Positions 52,004 to 62,657 of a stretch of 64,000 nt of DNA are shown one piece after another. A model generated the notes under the pieces. The model was not told the DNA's origin, searched no databases, and worked only from the letters and a program-made list of their open reading frames with translations. Within the stretch, counting starts at the first letter, position 1. Each line of letters opens with the position of its first letter. The position numbers and the translations under genes were made by a program. The stretch lies in NCBI GenBank assembly GCA_037355855.1, contig CM074759.1:2728001-2792000 (forward strand). The letters run 5' to 3'. This DNA is from Pseudo-nitzschia pungens (lineage: Eukaryota; Bacillariophyta; Bacillariophyceae; Bacillariales; Bacillariaceae).

Positions 52004-52672
52004 TCACACGGTAGAAAAGGTTGCCGGAGCTGACTTGGTAGATGCATTGGTATGGCTCAAATCACTGACACTAGCATCAGTGTTAGGAGAAAAGGCAATG
52101 TCAGCCACACCAACCTGCAAAGAAGAGGCCACATCAACACCAGGTTGGTCTACAGGCTGGCCAGCATGAGCCGCATCAGGGGAAGCACCAGGCACAGAGG
52201 TAGAGGGAGATGCACCATCTGCAGAACCCTGAGTAGTTGCAGCTGGAGCAGCAGTAGTTGTAGCCTGAGCGGCAGTGAGGTTAGAGGTACCAGTGGCTAG
52301 AGTATCCATGGATTGGGAATCATCAAATCCACCACCACCACTGTCAGCACGTGCTTGGAGGTTGAAGTGCAAATCCAGATCAAATGTAAGGTCTGGAGCA
52401 AGGTCAACTGACAAATCATCATCAACAAGTTCCCAATCCCTTGCATCACCGTCACCAAAAAAGGGAAGAGAGTCATCCTGTATCTGGTCAGCAGCAGGAG
52501 CAGTCTCCACAACACATTTGGCAGTTTTATCCCAGTGGAAGGCTTCCATTTCAGTCAAGCACTCAGAAGAGAACCACTGTCGAACACAGGAACCATACTG
52601 TGCTTCCAGAAAAATAGGCAGGAAAGACAACATGGCCATGGCTTCAGCCTTGGTGGTGGTGGTGTTGTACAA
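52004..52672 (-). pseudogene. LINE b ORF1, C-terminal part
   Basis: Continuous with 62658-64000 once A5 and one TSD are removed. Content: KAEAMAMLSFLPIFLEAQYG, CLTEMEAFHWD, an acidic stretch with DLDLHFNLQ, then an Ala/Thr/Ser-rich tail ending at 52004. ORF1 proteins of LINEs usually bind RNA; no classical knuckle or RRM was seen. Confidence 0.6.
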
Positions 52673-54191
52673 TTTGCGCGAAGCGCATTTTGTCCGACGT
52701 TCCGATGTTCCAGTATTAAAAATACGTAGATTTCTACACACATTTACCATGCGATATCTCGCTCCCTTAAACACCCCCAACCACATAACCAGGACCTACA
52801 CATACTAACAGCGACCTCGCCTCTTTGATTCTGCTATTTGTTCAGTTGCTCGATGCTTTGTTTGGTTGAGTTGGTTGCCTATTCACCACTCGCCGGATCG
52901 GCAACAGCAGCAGCAGCAGCACCAAAACCGACACATAATTTTCTACAGCAATTCCAGTACAGATTCTACCGTACAGCAAAACCGACAACGTACATGTCTA
53001 TTGCTTCGCCGTCTTACGTACTGCTGCTTTGATCTGTTTCCAAGCTCCACCCTCAAGACCCTTAAGTATATCTTATACTTAATGTTCTACATTGTTTCCA
53101 AGTTCCCTAAGTGATTCCCACTTAACGTTCTACATTCTTCAAGGTTCCTTGCTAAGTCCCTTAAGTCTTTTCAAGTCGAAGTTTACCAACAGCCCCTTCC
53201 ACTGTAGGAATATTTCTACAAGAAATTCCAGCTGTCATCTGTTTTCAAGTCCATTGCCCTGCTGGTCCATAAGCGTTTTCGCTTATGGTCCTACTGTTTT
53301 CTGACCCAAGCCCCAAAGTCGCTAAGTACAGTTTGCTTAAGGCTCTCCTACCTACATATACCTCTCAGATGCATTCTTCAACTGTCATCTGTTTTCAAGT
53401 CTACTGCCCTGCTGGACCATAAGTGTTTCGCTTATGGACCTACTGTTTTTTCTGACCCAAGCCCCAAAGCCGCTAAGTACAGTTTGCTTAAGGCTCTCCC
53501 ACCTACATATACCTCTCAGGTGTACAGTATAATTGTCATCTGTTTTCAAGTCTACTGCCCTGATGGACCATAAGTGTTTTCGCTTAAGGTCCTATTATTT
53601 TCTGACCCAAGCCCCAAAGCCGCTAAGTACAGTTTGCTTAAGGCTCTCCTACTTACATATACCTCTCAGATGCATTCTTCAACTGTCATCTGTTTTCAAG
53701 TCTACTGCCCTGCTGGACCATAAGTGTTTCGCTTATGGTCCTACTGTTTTTTGACCCAAGCCCCAAAGCCGCTAAGTACAGCTTGCTTAAGGCTCTCCTA
53801 CCTACATAACCCTCTCAGGTGCACACTTCAACTGTCATCTGTTTTCAAGTCTACTGCCCTGCTGGACCATAATTGCTTTTGATTATGGACCTACTGTTTT
53901 TCTGACCCAAGCCCCAAAGCTGCTAAGTACATGTTACTTAATGCTTCACCACCAACATATACCCCTCCAGTTCACAGTACAGCTGCCACCTGTTTTCAAG
54001 GCTACAGCCCTGATGGTTCATACGTGTTATCACTTAAAGGCCGTGTTTCCAAGCTACTACAGGAGAGCAAGTTCGTTCTACGAATTTGGTAGTAGGCTCC
54101 ACTGCCTCTTAGTGTTTCGCATACGAATGGTAAGGAGTGTGTGGTAAGGAATGTGTTTGGGGTTGACTAATAATAATAATAATATACGTAT

Positions 54192-56430
54192 TTAAATAAC
54201 TTTAATCACCAAAGGTGAAACTAAATTACTCAGTCTGTAACCAGACAGGAGAGCAGCCTCTCGTTGGTATGGCTGCACAGGTTGGACAGGTGCTGCATAC
54301 TGCTTCCTGGCAAGGTGGATGGTTGCAAGCCACTGCCTCTTGGCAGTCAGGGTGTAACCTTGTAGGACGTGGAAAGGGGTTTGTAAAAGGGAGTGTGACT
54401 GGGGGAGTGCACCAGCTGCACCAATGGCCAATTCAGAGGAAATGGAAGCATCAAGAGATTGGTGTTGTTCAGGATCAAGGGTACCCCCAGGTCCATGGAG
54501 TCGTTCATTCCTATAGGTCCAAAGATCCCAGGAGGTAAGAAAGAACTGATGGATGATAGCTGTAGCCCAACGTTTGGGAGAGCGCTTGCTTCCAATGTGG
54601 GAGTAGTAGTCAGCCTGGATTTGATACCAGCGAGGAGACCACCTACCAAGAAGCCAGTTGTGCCAACCAATTGTCCTCTGTGCTCTGACAGCAGAAGCAA
54701 TTGCAAGTGAGTAGGATGATGGATAAATGCTCTGGCCCTTCCGAACTCTGGTGAGAAGATCCACAATGGCAGCAACCAAGGATGGATCAGTCTGCTCAAC
54801 TTCAAGCCGCTGCTGCAGTGGTCCGGTGAAGGCAGACACACTGTGCTGTACTGCCCCAGTGTCCTTGCAGGAGAGCACATGAGAAACCTTCTCGTTGTCT
54901 GCATCACACAATGGGCACCTGGAGTGATCCTGATACTGGTAGTGAAGTAGTTGGTTGCCAACACCAATGAATCCAGAAGCAAACTTGACAAACCACCGTT
55001 GCATGCCAGGAGGGAGACGTTTGAAGGCAGACTGATGGGCACACCAATGGATGGAATTCAAAACAGGTTGTGGAATGGGGATATCATGGTGGGTCTGCCA
55101 ATATTGAAGAAGAGGAGGACCCGAAATGGCAACATGCAGAGCATTCTGATCAAACCTTGAACACTTGCATCCATTGAGAGAAAATGCCCAAGGCTCAAAC
55201 ACAAGTCTGGGATAGTGATGGGCAGAAGCTCTATGGACAGAGAGAAATGCCTTTGCCATGCTGTCAACCTGATGATTGCGAAGGGCCCACCAATCAAGAA
55301 AGAATCCAGCTTGATGTCCCTGAACCCACTGAAAGTGCACAGAGATTGGCAGGGCAGAAATCATGTTTCTGATGACATAAACATAATCAAAAGACTTCTG
55401 GGAAATGACCAATGGCCAAGATCCCTGAGCCTGTTTGAGAGCTGTGTCACCATCCAGAGCAATGGTGATAGAGCCATAGGCAATATCAAAAAGACTCACC
55501 AGAGCAGTGCAACAGGTGAGAACCCCAATGATGCCTGCCAGTTCACTCCTGTAGGATGACTGATCCTCAGGGGATCCACTGACAAAATTACAGCCAGTGA
55601 GGAACAATGAGGTAGTCTTGGTGGAGGTATTGGGTGACAGAATGAAAGCAGAAGTTCCTCTGAGAAGGTCCAGATCAAATGAACCATCACATACAGCACT
55701 GGCAGTACCACTCTTAATAGCATCAACAAGGGGCTGACAGCCAGCCTGTGGTAGGGAATATTTGTGGAGAAGTACTCTTGGAGACTCACAGAGTGCATCA
55801 AAGGCATCTGCAGGGGAGGCTGGAAGAGACTCAAATGGATTGTACTCCATAGGATCCATGTCAGGAGGTTCAGAAACAAAGGCTGAGGACCCAACCACGC
55901 GTACAACTTGGCCGCAAATAACAGGGCAGACAAGCTCAATAGCACATGCTGGTTTGTCAGAAAGGATTTCAGAAGTGATCCTGTATCTGCCCCTGCCCTG
56001 GGAGGTGCTCACAATCCAGCCAGTAGAAGTTTTGGAGAATATTCTGTTGGTGGATGGAGACAAAAACCAAGGCCAAAGAGAAGCTGTCTGGGGAGAGAGC
56101 CAATGCCCAAGGTGAAAAGAAGGAGCCAATGCCCTGGCTGCAGGGGAGGGGCAAGAAGGAAGAAAACAGGTCTGAAGAGCCTTGATCCATAAGCGCTGAG
56201 CTGCTGGAGGCCAAGGTGGGGAAGGACATCTGGACCAGTCAAGGTGATCCCTCAAGTGATTGGAGGATGTCAGCTGGAAAGCCATGGGGGTAAGCCTTTT
56301 CCCATCTGGGGTACAAATATCAGCAAGGGAAATAGCCTTGAGGGACATTCAAATGTGATTCAAGAGGGACAAGTCAGCACCTCTGAAGCCAGAGTTGACA
56401 AAGGCTTGCATGAGATAACAGTCATTGGAA
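54192..56430 (-). pseudogene. LINE c ORF2 C-terminal half: RNase H, knuckle
   Basis: Continues the RT frame across the A4 insertion (SNDCYL to MQAFVNSGF), then has TGA at 56349-56351 before MSLKAISLADIC. After that 718 codons are open: RNase H with VCDGSFDLDLLRG, SELAGIIGV, ALDGDTALKQ, HFQWVQGHQAG and DSMAKAF; the knuckle CPLCDADNEKVSHVLSC; the C-terminus RNERLHGPGGTLD. The last residues are read from the 3' tail because of a deletion. Confidence 0.8.
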
Positions 56431-58604
56431 TAATAATAATAATAATAATAATATACTTATTTAAGTAGGAAAATCCACCGAAGGTGGTTAAAAGCTACTC
56501 AGTCTGTAACCAGACTTTATCGTCGCCTCAATCGAAGAGTCAGGACCCCAAGTTGTAGAACGACGCGTCGCCTCAATCAAAGAGAGTTTAGGCTCCAAGT
56601 TGTAAAAACGACAATTTTTCAAACAAACCTTAGTAAGAAGCAGGGTAAGAACGAACCAGTCCAGAGCACAACAGACACTGCTGTTGCAAAGCGTACAGGA
56701 GACGGGGTAACAAGAACGTGAAAGGGAAAGACACAAGCAAAACTGTCCCTGGCATGCTGCTGTACAGCATCAGTAATGCTAGGAGCGGTCAGCTGACACG
56801 AGCAAAACTGCTCTCTGTATGCTGGATTGCAGCATCAGTAGTGCAAGTGGTCAGCTGACGCAAGCAAAACTGGCTCTGCATGCTGTGTTGCAGCATCAGT
56901 AATGCAAGTAGTCAGCCCCAAACACATTCCTTACCACTGTATGGTACATATAGTACAGAGCCTACGACCAAATTCGTATCAGCTGTCCTCCTGATCGAAC
57001 TTCGTAGTAGCACACGTAGAGGCAGTGGAGCCTACTACCAAATTCAAATTCGTAACAGCTGGCCTCCTGTTCGAACTTGAACTTGATCTTCCGTAGTAGC
57101 TTGGAAACAAGGGCTCTAAGTGATAATACTTAAGTACCAGCAGGGCTGTAGGCTTGGAAACAGATGGCAGCTGTACTGTGAGCTGGAAGGGTGTATGTAG
57201 ATGGTGGAGCGTTAAGTAACATGTACTTAGCGACTTTGGGGCTTGGGTAAGAAAACAGTAGGACCTTAAGCATAAACACTTATGGTCCAGCAGGGCAGTA
57301 GACTTGAAAACAGATGACAGTTGAAGTGTGCACCTGAGAGGTATATGTAGGTGGTAGAGCCTTAAGCAAACTGTACTTAGCAGCTTTGGGGCTTGGGTTA
57401 GGAAACAGTAGGACCTTAAGTGAAAACACTTATGGTCCATCAGGGCAGTAGACTTGGAAACAGATGACAGTTGAAGTGTGCACCTGAGAGGGTTATGTAG
57501 GTAGGAGGGCCTTAAGCGAGTTGTACTTAGCGGCTTTGGGGCTTGGGTCAGAAAACAGTAGGACCTTAAGTGAAAACACTTAGGGTCCATCAGGGCAGTA
57601 GACTTGGAAACAGATGACAGTTGAAGTGTGCACCTGAGAGGGTTATGTAGGTGGGAGAGCCTTAAGCAAACTGTACTTAGCGGCTTTGGGGCTTGGGTCA
57701 GGAAACAGTAGGATCATAAGCGAAAACACTTATGGTCCAGCAGGGCAGTAGACTTGGAAACAGATGACATTTATACGGTACATCTGGGAGGTATATGTAG
57801 GTAGTGGAGCCTTAAGCAAGCTGTACTTAGCGGCTTTGGGGCTTGGGTCAGAAAACAGTAGGACCATAAGCGAAAACACTTATGGTCCAGCAGGGCAGTA
57901 GATTTGGAAACAGATGACATGTATACGGTACATCTGGGAGGTATATGTAGGTAGTGGAGCCTTAAGCAAACTGTACTTAGCGGCTTTGGGGCTTGGGTCA
58001 AGAAACAGTAGGACCATAAGTGAAAACACTTAGGGTCCAGCAGGGCAATGGACTTGAAAACAGATGACAGCTGGAATTTCTTGTAGAAAGATTCCTACAG
58101 TGGAAGGGGCTGTTCGTGAACTTCGAATTGAAAAGACTTAAAGGACTCAGCAAGGAACTTCGAAGAATGTAGAACATTAAGTGATAATCACTTAAGCAGC
58201 TTGGGAACAGTGGAGAACCTTAAGTATAGTAAGATATACGAAAGGGCCTTGGTTGGAGCTTGGAAACAGATCGACGCAGAAATACATCAAAATGAGTGGT
58301 GAATGGCTGTAGAATCGGTACTGGAAGTGCTGTAGAAATTATGTGTCGGTTTTGGTGCTGCTGCTGCTGTTGCTGATCGATCGCGAGTGGTGAATAGGCA
58401 ACCAAAGCAACCAAACAAAGCATTGAGCAACTGAGGTAATCGCAGAATCAAAGAGACGAGGTCGCTGTTAGTATGTGTAGGTCCTGGTATTGTGATTGGG
58501 GGTGTAGAAGGGAGCGAGATATCGCATGGTAAATGTGTGTAGAAATCTACGTATTTTTAGTACTGGAACATCGGAACGTCGGACAAAATGCGCGATGCGC
58601 AAAT
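56431..58604 (-). mobile_element. Family A element A4, full length, inserted in LINE c
   Basis: 2.17 kb with a 20-bp TSD tgagataacagtcattggaa (56411-56430 and 58605-58624), the clearest A insertion. On the minus strand it runs from atttgcgcatcgcgc to (tta)n. It has about six to seven 150 bp units (57170-58090). Frames through the units stay open for up to 203 codons (56979-57590). Confidence 0.9.
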
Positions 58605-58624
58605 TGAGATAACAGTCATTGGAA

Positions 58625-60561
58625 CGTAGCAGAGGAAGATCTGGGAAGTCTTCAACCAAGCTCACAGGGTGAACAGAGAAAAACTTCCACACATGTTTGT
58701 ACCAGCAAGGAGTGACGTATGAAGCAAAAGGATGATAGGGTGTGACACCAAGATGGAGAGGAAGTCCAAGTTCAAGCCGGAGAGACTCAGCAGTTAGCCT
58801 GAGAATCCAACCAGTTTGCGAGGACCTGACAGATTCCTGAAAGAGAGTGGCAATATGACTAAACTCTTGGAGGAGGTATGGATGAATGAAACCAAAGCCT
58901 TGATAGAGGGAAGGACCATAGAACACATGTCTAGGAAATGTCCGTGACATCCCTGCTTTGTTCAGCACAGGAACAAGAGCTGGGTGAATAATCTTAGTCC
59001 AGGTGGCCTCATCAAGTTGCGTGACAGGCATGGGGTATTCAACAGACTTCATGAAAGAATACTTGAAGGTGTAGAGGGATGCTCGCTTCTCACACTTGGA
59101 AGCCTTGAGTTGAGAGCCAAAAGACTGAGACTGTGACTTCATGTGAGCAATCTGTGCTTCCTCATTGCCATCCATGGAGATAAAAACCCCAAGGGTCTTG
59201 TCAGCATGGTCAACTTCAAACCGATCCAGGGTAGCTCGATTGCCAGTCTTGTCAGCAACAGAGAAGTCACCAGGCATGTCAGCAATTGAGCGATAGTCCC
59301 AACCGGATCCATTCCATTTGAAATCAATCAAATAACAGAAGGATTTGGCAGGTTCAATAGCACCACCAGTGGCAATAATCCCACCAGCCCATCGGTCAAG
59401 AGCTCCCTGAAAGTCAACAGCCAATTCCTCACCAGATGTTGAGGAATCAGAGCCAGCACAAAACAAATCTGTGTCATCCACAAAGGCAAAACCCACAAGA
59501 GAAACCAGTTGCAGTGACAATGAAGTGATAAGATGGACACCATGCCCAGCCTGTTGCATCATTCGGAAGACAATTGTTGACACCAAAGCCCAAAGAGTTG
59601 GACCAATACCATTGCCTTGGCCACAACCACTGAGAGGAACAGGTTCATCACCATACACAGGGCCGGACCGACCAAAACCAGTTTTGATGTGGTGCTTAGC
59701 ATGTTGCAAAGTAGACAGAAGAACTTCACACACATGTGCAGGAACCCCAAAGCTCTGGAGAGTGAGGCCTGCAATCGGATGAGATATCCTATCATAACAG
59801 CCCTTGGCATCATTCATAGCAACAGCACCAGATCTGCGCTTCTGCCGCAACACATCACAGATGAGCTTCTTGTTCAGGCAGGTGTTGATGGCCTTGTGGT
59901 GTTTCCTGCTACCATGTTGATCAACAGCCACTGCATTGGCAAGTTCAGCATAGGCAAGAATGCGTCTGCCAATCATCTTGTTGTTGATTTGGAACTCAGG
60001 AGACATCAACTGGATAAGCCTCATCTTATCCACTCTATATTCACCAGGTTTCTTGAAGATCTCAACATCAGTGATGACCTGCCAAGCAGAAGGAGAGAAG
60101 CCAACAATCAAGGGGACTGATCTCAGGAGAGTGTCAAACTGGTTCAACTGTGGATCAAGGGCAAATGCCTTGTGGTGGGCAAAACTCAAACAAGAAGGTT
60201 CACTTGCTGTGCGTTCCCTCTGGCGTTTCCAGGCAGCAGCATTGTCAGCTGGACACACTGAATAGTCAAAGGGGGGCAAACTCAGGATAGAGTCAGGGAC
60301 TTTGAGACAGGAAAGAAATTCAGAAAGGTATTTGTCAGTGGCAGGAGGAGGAATGTATGTGCCATCAAGGACATGAGCAGAAGCATGGGCAGTGCCTAGG
60401 TATCCAAAATCTTGAATGAAGGAGGGATGCATGGAAGGAGTGCCAAGACACTGCTGTTGACGCCTGACATTGGATTCAGCCATAGCTGGAACCATAGTAG
60501 ACTGAGACTCCAAGACCTGTTCAACACCATCATGGCCAACTGCAATAGCCCTCAAGACAGC
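58625..60561 (-). pseudogene. LINE c ORF2 middle: reverse transcriptase
   Basis: Open for about 640 codons. RT motifs: ANAVAVDQHGSRKHHKAIN, NDAKGCYDRISHPIAG (motif A Asp), LSGCGQGNGIGPTLWALVS (motif B), and LVGFAFVDDTDLFCAG (motif C as FVDD instead of YADD). RLELGLPLHLGV and HVWKFFSVHPVSL lie in the thumb/connection. Separated from the endonuclease by one TAA and from RNase H by A4. It would copy the LINE RNA onto a nicked target. Confidence 0.85.
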
Positions 60562-62157
60562 TTACTTGTTGACACGACCCCGAATAGACCGAGCAGCGAG
60601 GCCAAGCTCTCTTTGAAGCCGTTCCCTGCGCATCCTGGCACGAATCTGGGAAGCACTCTGGTTGTGAGGCTTGCCTTCAGCAAGAAGTGCATCCACCAGG
60701 CCTTGATTGAAGGAGTCTCTCCATGAGGGGGCCAATTTCTTCACTGCCCGGTATTGCTTGTAAGCTTGTTTCAGATGGAGGAGAGCACTGGAAAGGTCAC
60801 TGTGTTCTCCTTTGTAGAGAGAAAGCTTGCAGGCCAACCTTTTCAAAACAGTATGACTGGTGGACACACCCTGCCGCAACTTAACAACACGCCTCCAAAA
60901 GTCAATTGTATCACGATAAACTTGCAGCTTTGGTGACCATGGAACCAAACCAGCTCTAGCGTGGCAGAGGTTTTGTTCAACAGAGAGCCTGAGAGAGGTG
61001 GAGGTTTCATGGAGTACTTCATATGTGGTGATGAGATCAGCGCGCACAGAAATATCCCCAGACTGAAACTGAGCCAGTAGGTGCTCCAGCTTAGCTTGGA
61101 GAGAGAACACTCCAGCCTTGAGAAAGCTATGCCTCACACGCTTGAAATACCGTTGGCGTAAATGAGGGTGGGAGGACTGGAGTTTGGAAGGAGAGAAGTT
61201 CACAGGAGGTGGCAGATGTTTGCCCATGAGGCTGCAATTACAGACTTCAATCCAAAGCAGTCTGTGGTCAGATTCCATACCATGGGCACCACCAAAGGGA
61301 CAATACCCAGCCCTGAGAACATCAACATTCTCAGAGACCCAAATGGCATCAATTGGTGTTCTGGTAGTGTTTCTGTTGTGGGTGGCAGGGGGAGAAGACT
61401 GACTATGAAGGGTAAGAATGGCCTCTCTGAAACCAAGAGCCTGGAGCTCAAAGGACAAGCCATCAGTCCGAACATCAGCATTGTGATCAATCCCCAGAAT
61501 GATCTGGTCACCCGCCCTCAGGCAAGCCTGAAGGGCAGCAGTCAAATCCCTGTGAAAAAGAATGCATGGATTGGGACTGAAAAGATTTTCAGCTGCTTGA
61601 AAGTAGCGGTACTGTTGATTCCAGACTGAGCCAAGATCCCTATCATTTTCAACTGGGCAGTAGGCAGAAAACATGGTGACAGTGTAGCCATTCCTGCCCT
61701 GAAACTTGACAAAGGACCACCTTCCAAGACCAGAAGGATCAGCCCCATGAGCAACCTTGTGGGAACTGAACAATTGGTCAATGGAAAAACCTGTGCCTCC
61801 AGGCTGAAGCCATGTGCATTCAGAAGCTTCATGCTTGTTGTTGGCAAGATAGGAAAAACTTGAGGGACAGACATTCTTCATGCGCCGATTGAAAAGATCA
61901 CAGGGCAGGAGTTTGGATTCATTCAAACAATGCTCAGCAAAAAGCGCCACACTAGCGTTGCTCTTGACAAATTGACGGGAGTTGTGCTTGGACCTGGACA
62001 TAAAAGCAGCTCTACGCTGGGGTCCAATGTTTTGGAAGGTGATGATGGTGGAATTGGAGGATGGAGCTTGAGGAAAAGGATGACCAAAACTATCAGAATC
62101 CTTAGCAGCAAGAGAGTCTCCATGGAGAGTTAATTGGACAAATTGAGAAGCAGGGAA
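60562..62157 (-). pseudogene. LINE c ORF2 N-terminus: APE-type endonuclease
   Basis: About 530 open codons from the 5' truncation, ending at TAA 60562-60564 after RGRVNK; LINE b has Ala there, so this is a point nonsense. EEP motifs: FAEHCLNESKLL, ILGIDHNADVRTD, TRTPIDAIWVSEN and ESDHRLLWIEV. The linker with RMRRERLQRELG is likely helical. The apparent start Met (MRVVNTKHIF at 62184) is read from A5 and is not native. Confidence 0.85.
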
Positions 62158-62657
62158 AATGTGTTTGGTGTTGACTACTCGCATTACTGATGCTGCACTC
62201 CAGCATCCAGAGAGGAGTTTTGCTTTTGTACGCTGACCACTAGCATTACTGATACTATGTATCTGAGGAAGGGTTTTGCTTGTGTCGGCTGACCACTAGC
62301 ATTACGGATGCTGCATACCAGCATTGGAGGGACAGTTTTGCTTGTGTCTTTCCCTTTCATGTTCTTGTTACCCCGTCTCCTGTACGCTTTGTAACAGCAG
62401 TGTCTGTTGTGCTCTGGACTGGTTTGTTTTTTTCCTGTTTCTTACCAAGGTTCGTTTGCAAAATAGTCGTCTTTACAACCTGGGGCCCAAATCCCCCATG
62501 GTTGAGGCGGCGCGTCGTTCTACAACTTGGGGCCTAACCTCTCTTCGATTGAGGCGACGATAAAGTCTGGTTACAGACTGAGTAGCTTTTAACCACCTTC
62601 GGTGGATTTTCCTACTTAAATAAGTATATTATTATTATTGGTGGTGGTGTTGTACAA

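Larger units (their letters stand above)
54170..62157 (-). mobile_element. LINE c, 5'-truncated, split by A4
   Basis: Minus strand, endonuclease to tail, about 5.8 kb without A4. TSD aatgtgtttggNgttgacta (54150-54169, 62158-62177; one mismatch) inside A5. The 5' end falls within the start of ORF2, a normal truncation. Most of the 3' UTR seen in LINE a is missing: ORF2 runs from REAALL straight into gtctggttacagac. Confidence 0.85.
52673..62639 (+). mobile_element. Family A element A5, split by LINE c
   Basis: 5' part 52673-54169 (tttgcgcgaagcgc, 5' block, CAG stretch, hairpin block at 53030-53230, five ~150 bp units with spacings 151, 150 and 149 bp at 53383, 53534, 53684 and 53833). 3' part 62178-62639, ending with the two-hairpin tail and (tta)n. 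TSD 18 bp (52655-52672, 62640-62657). Inserted in ORF1 of LINE b. Confidence 0.85.

Noticed and set aside
58468..58606. C-terminal extension of the LINE c RT frame (ending with LRIAHFVRRSDVPV)
   Set aside because: It is read from the 5' end of A4 beyond the TSD and is not part of the LINE protein.
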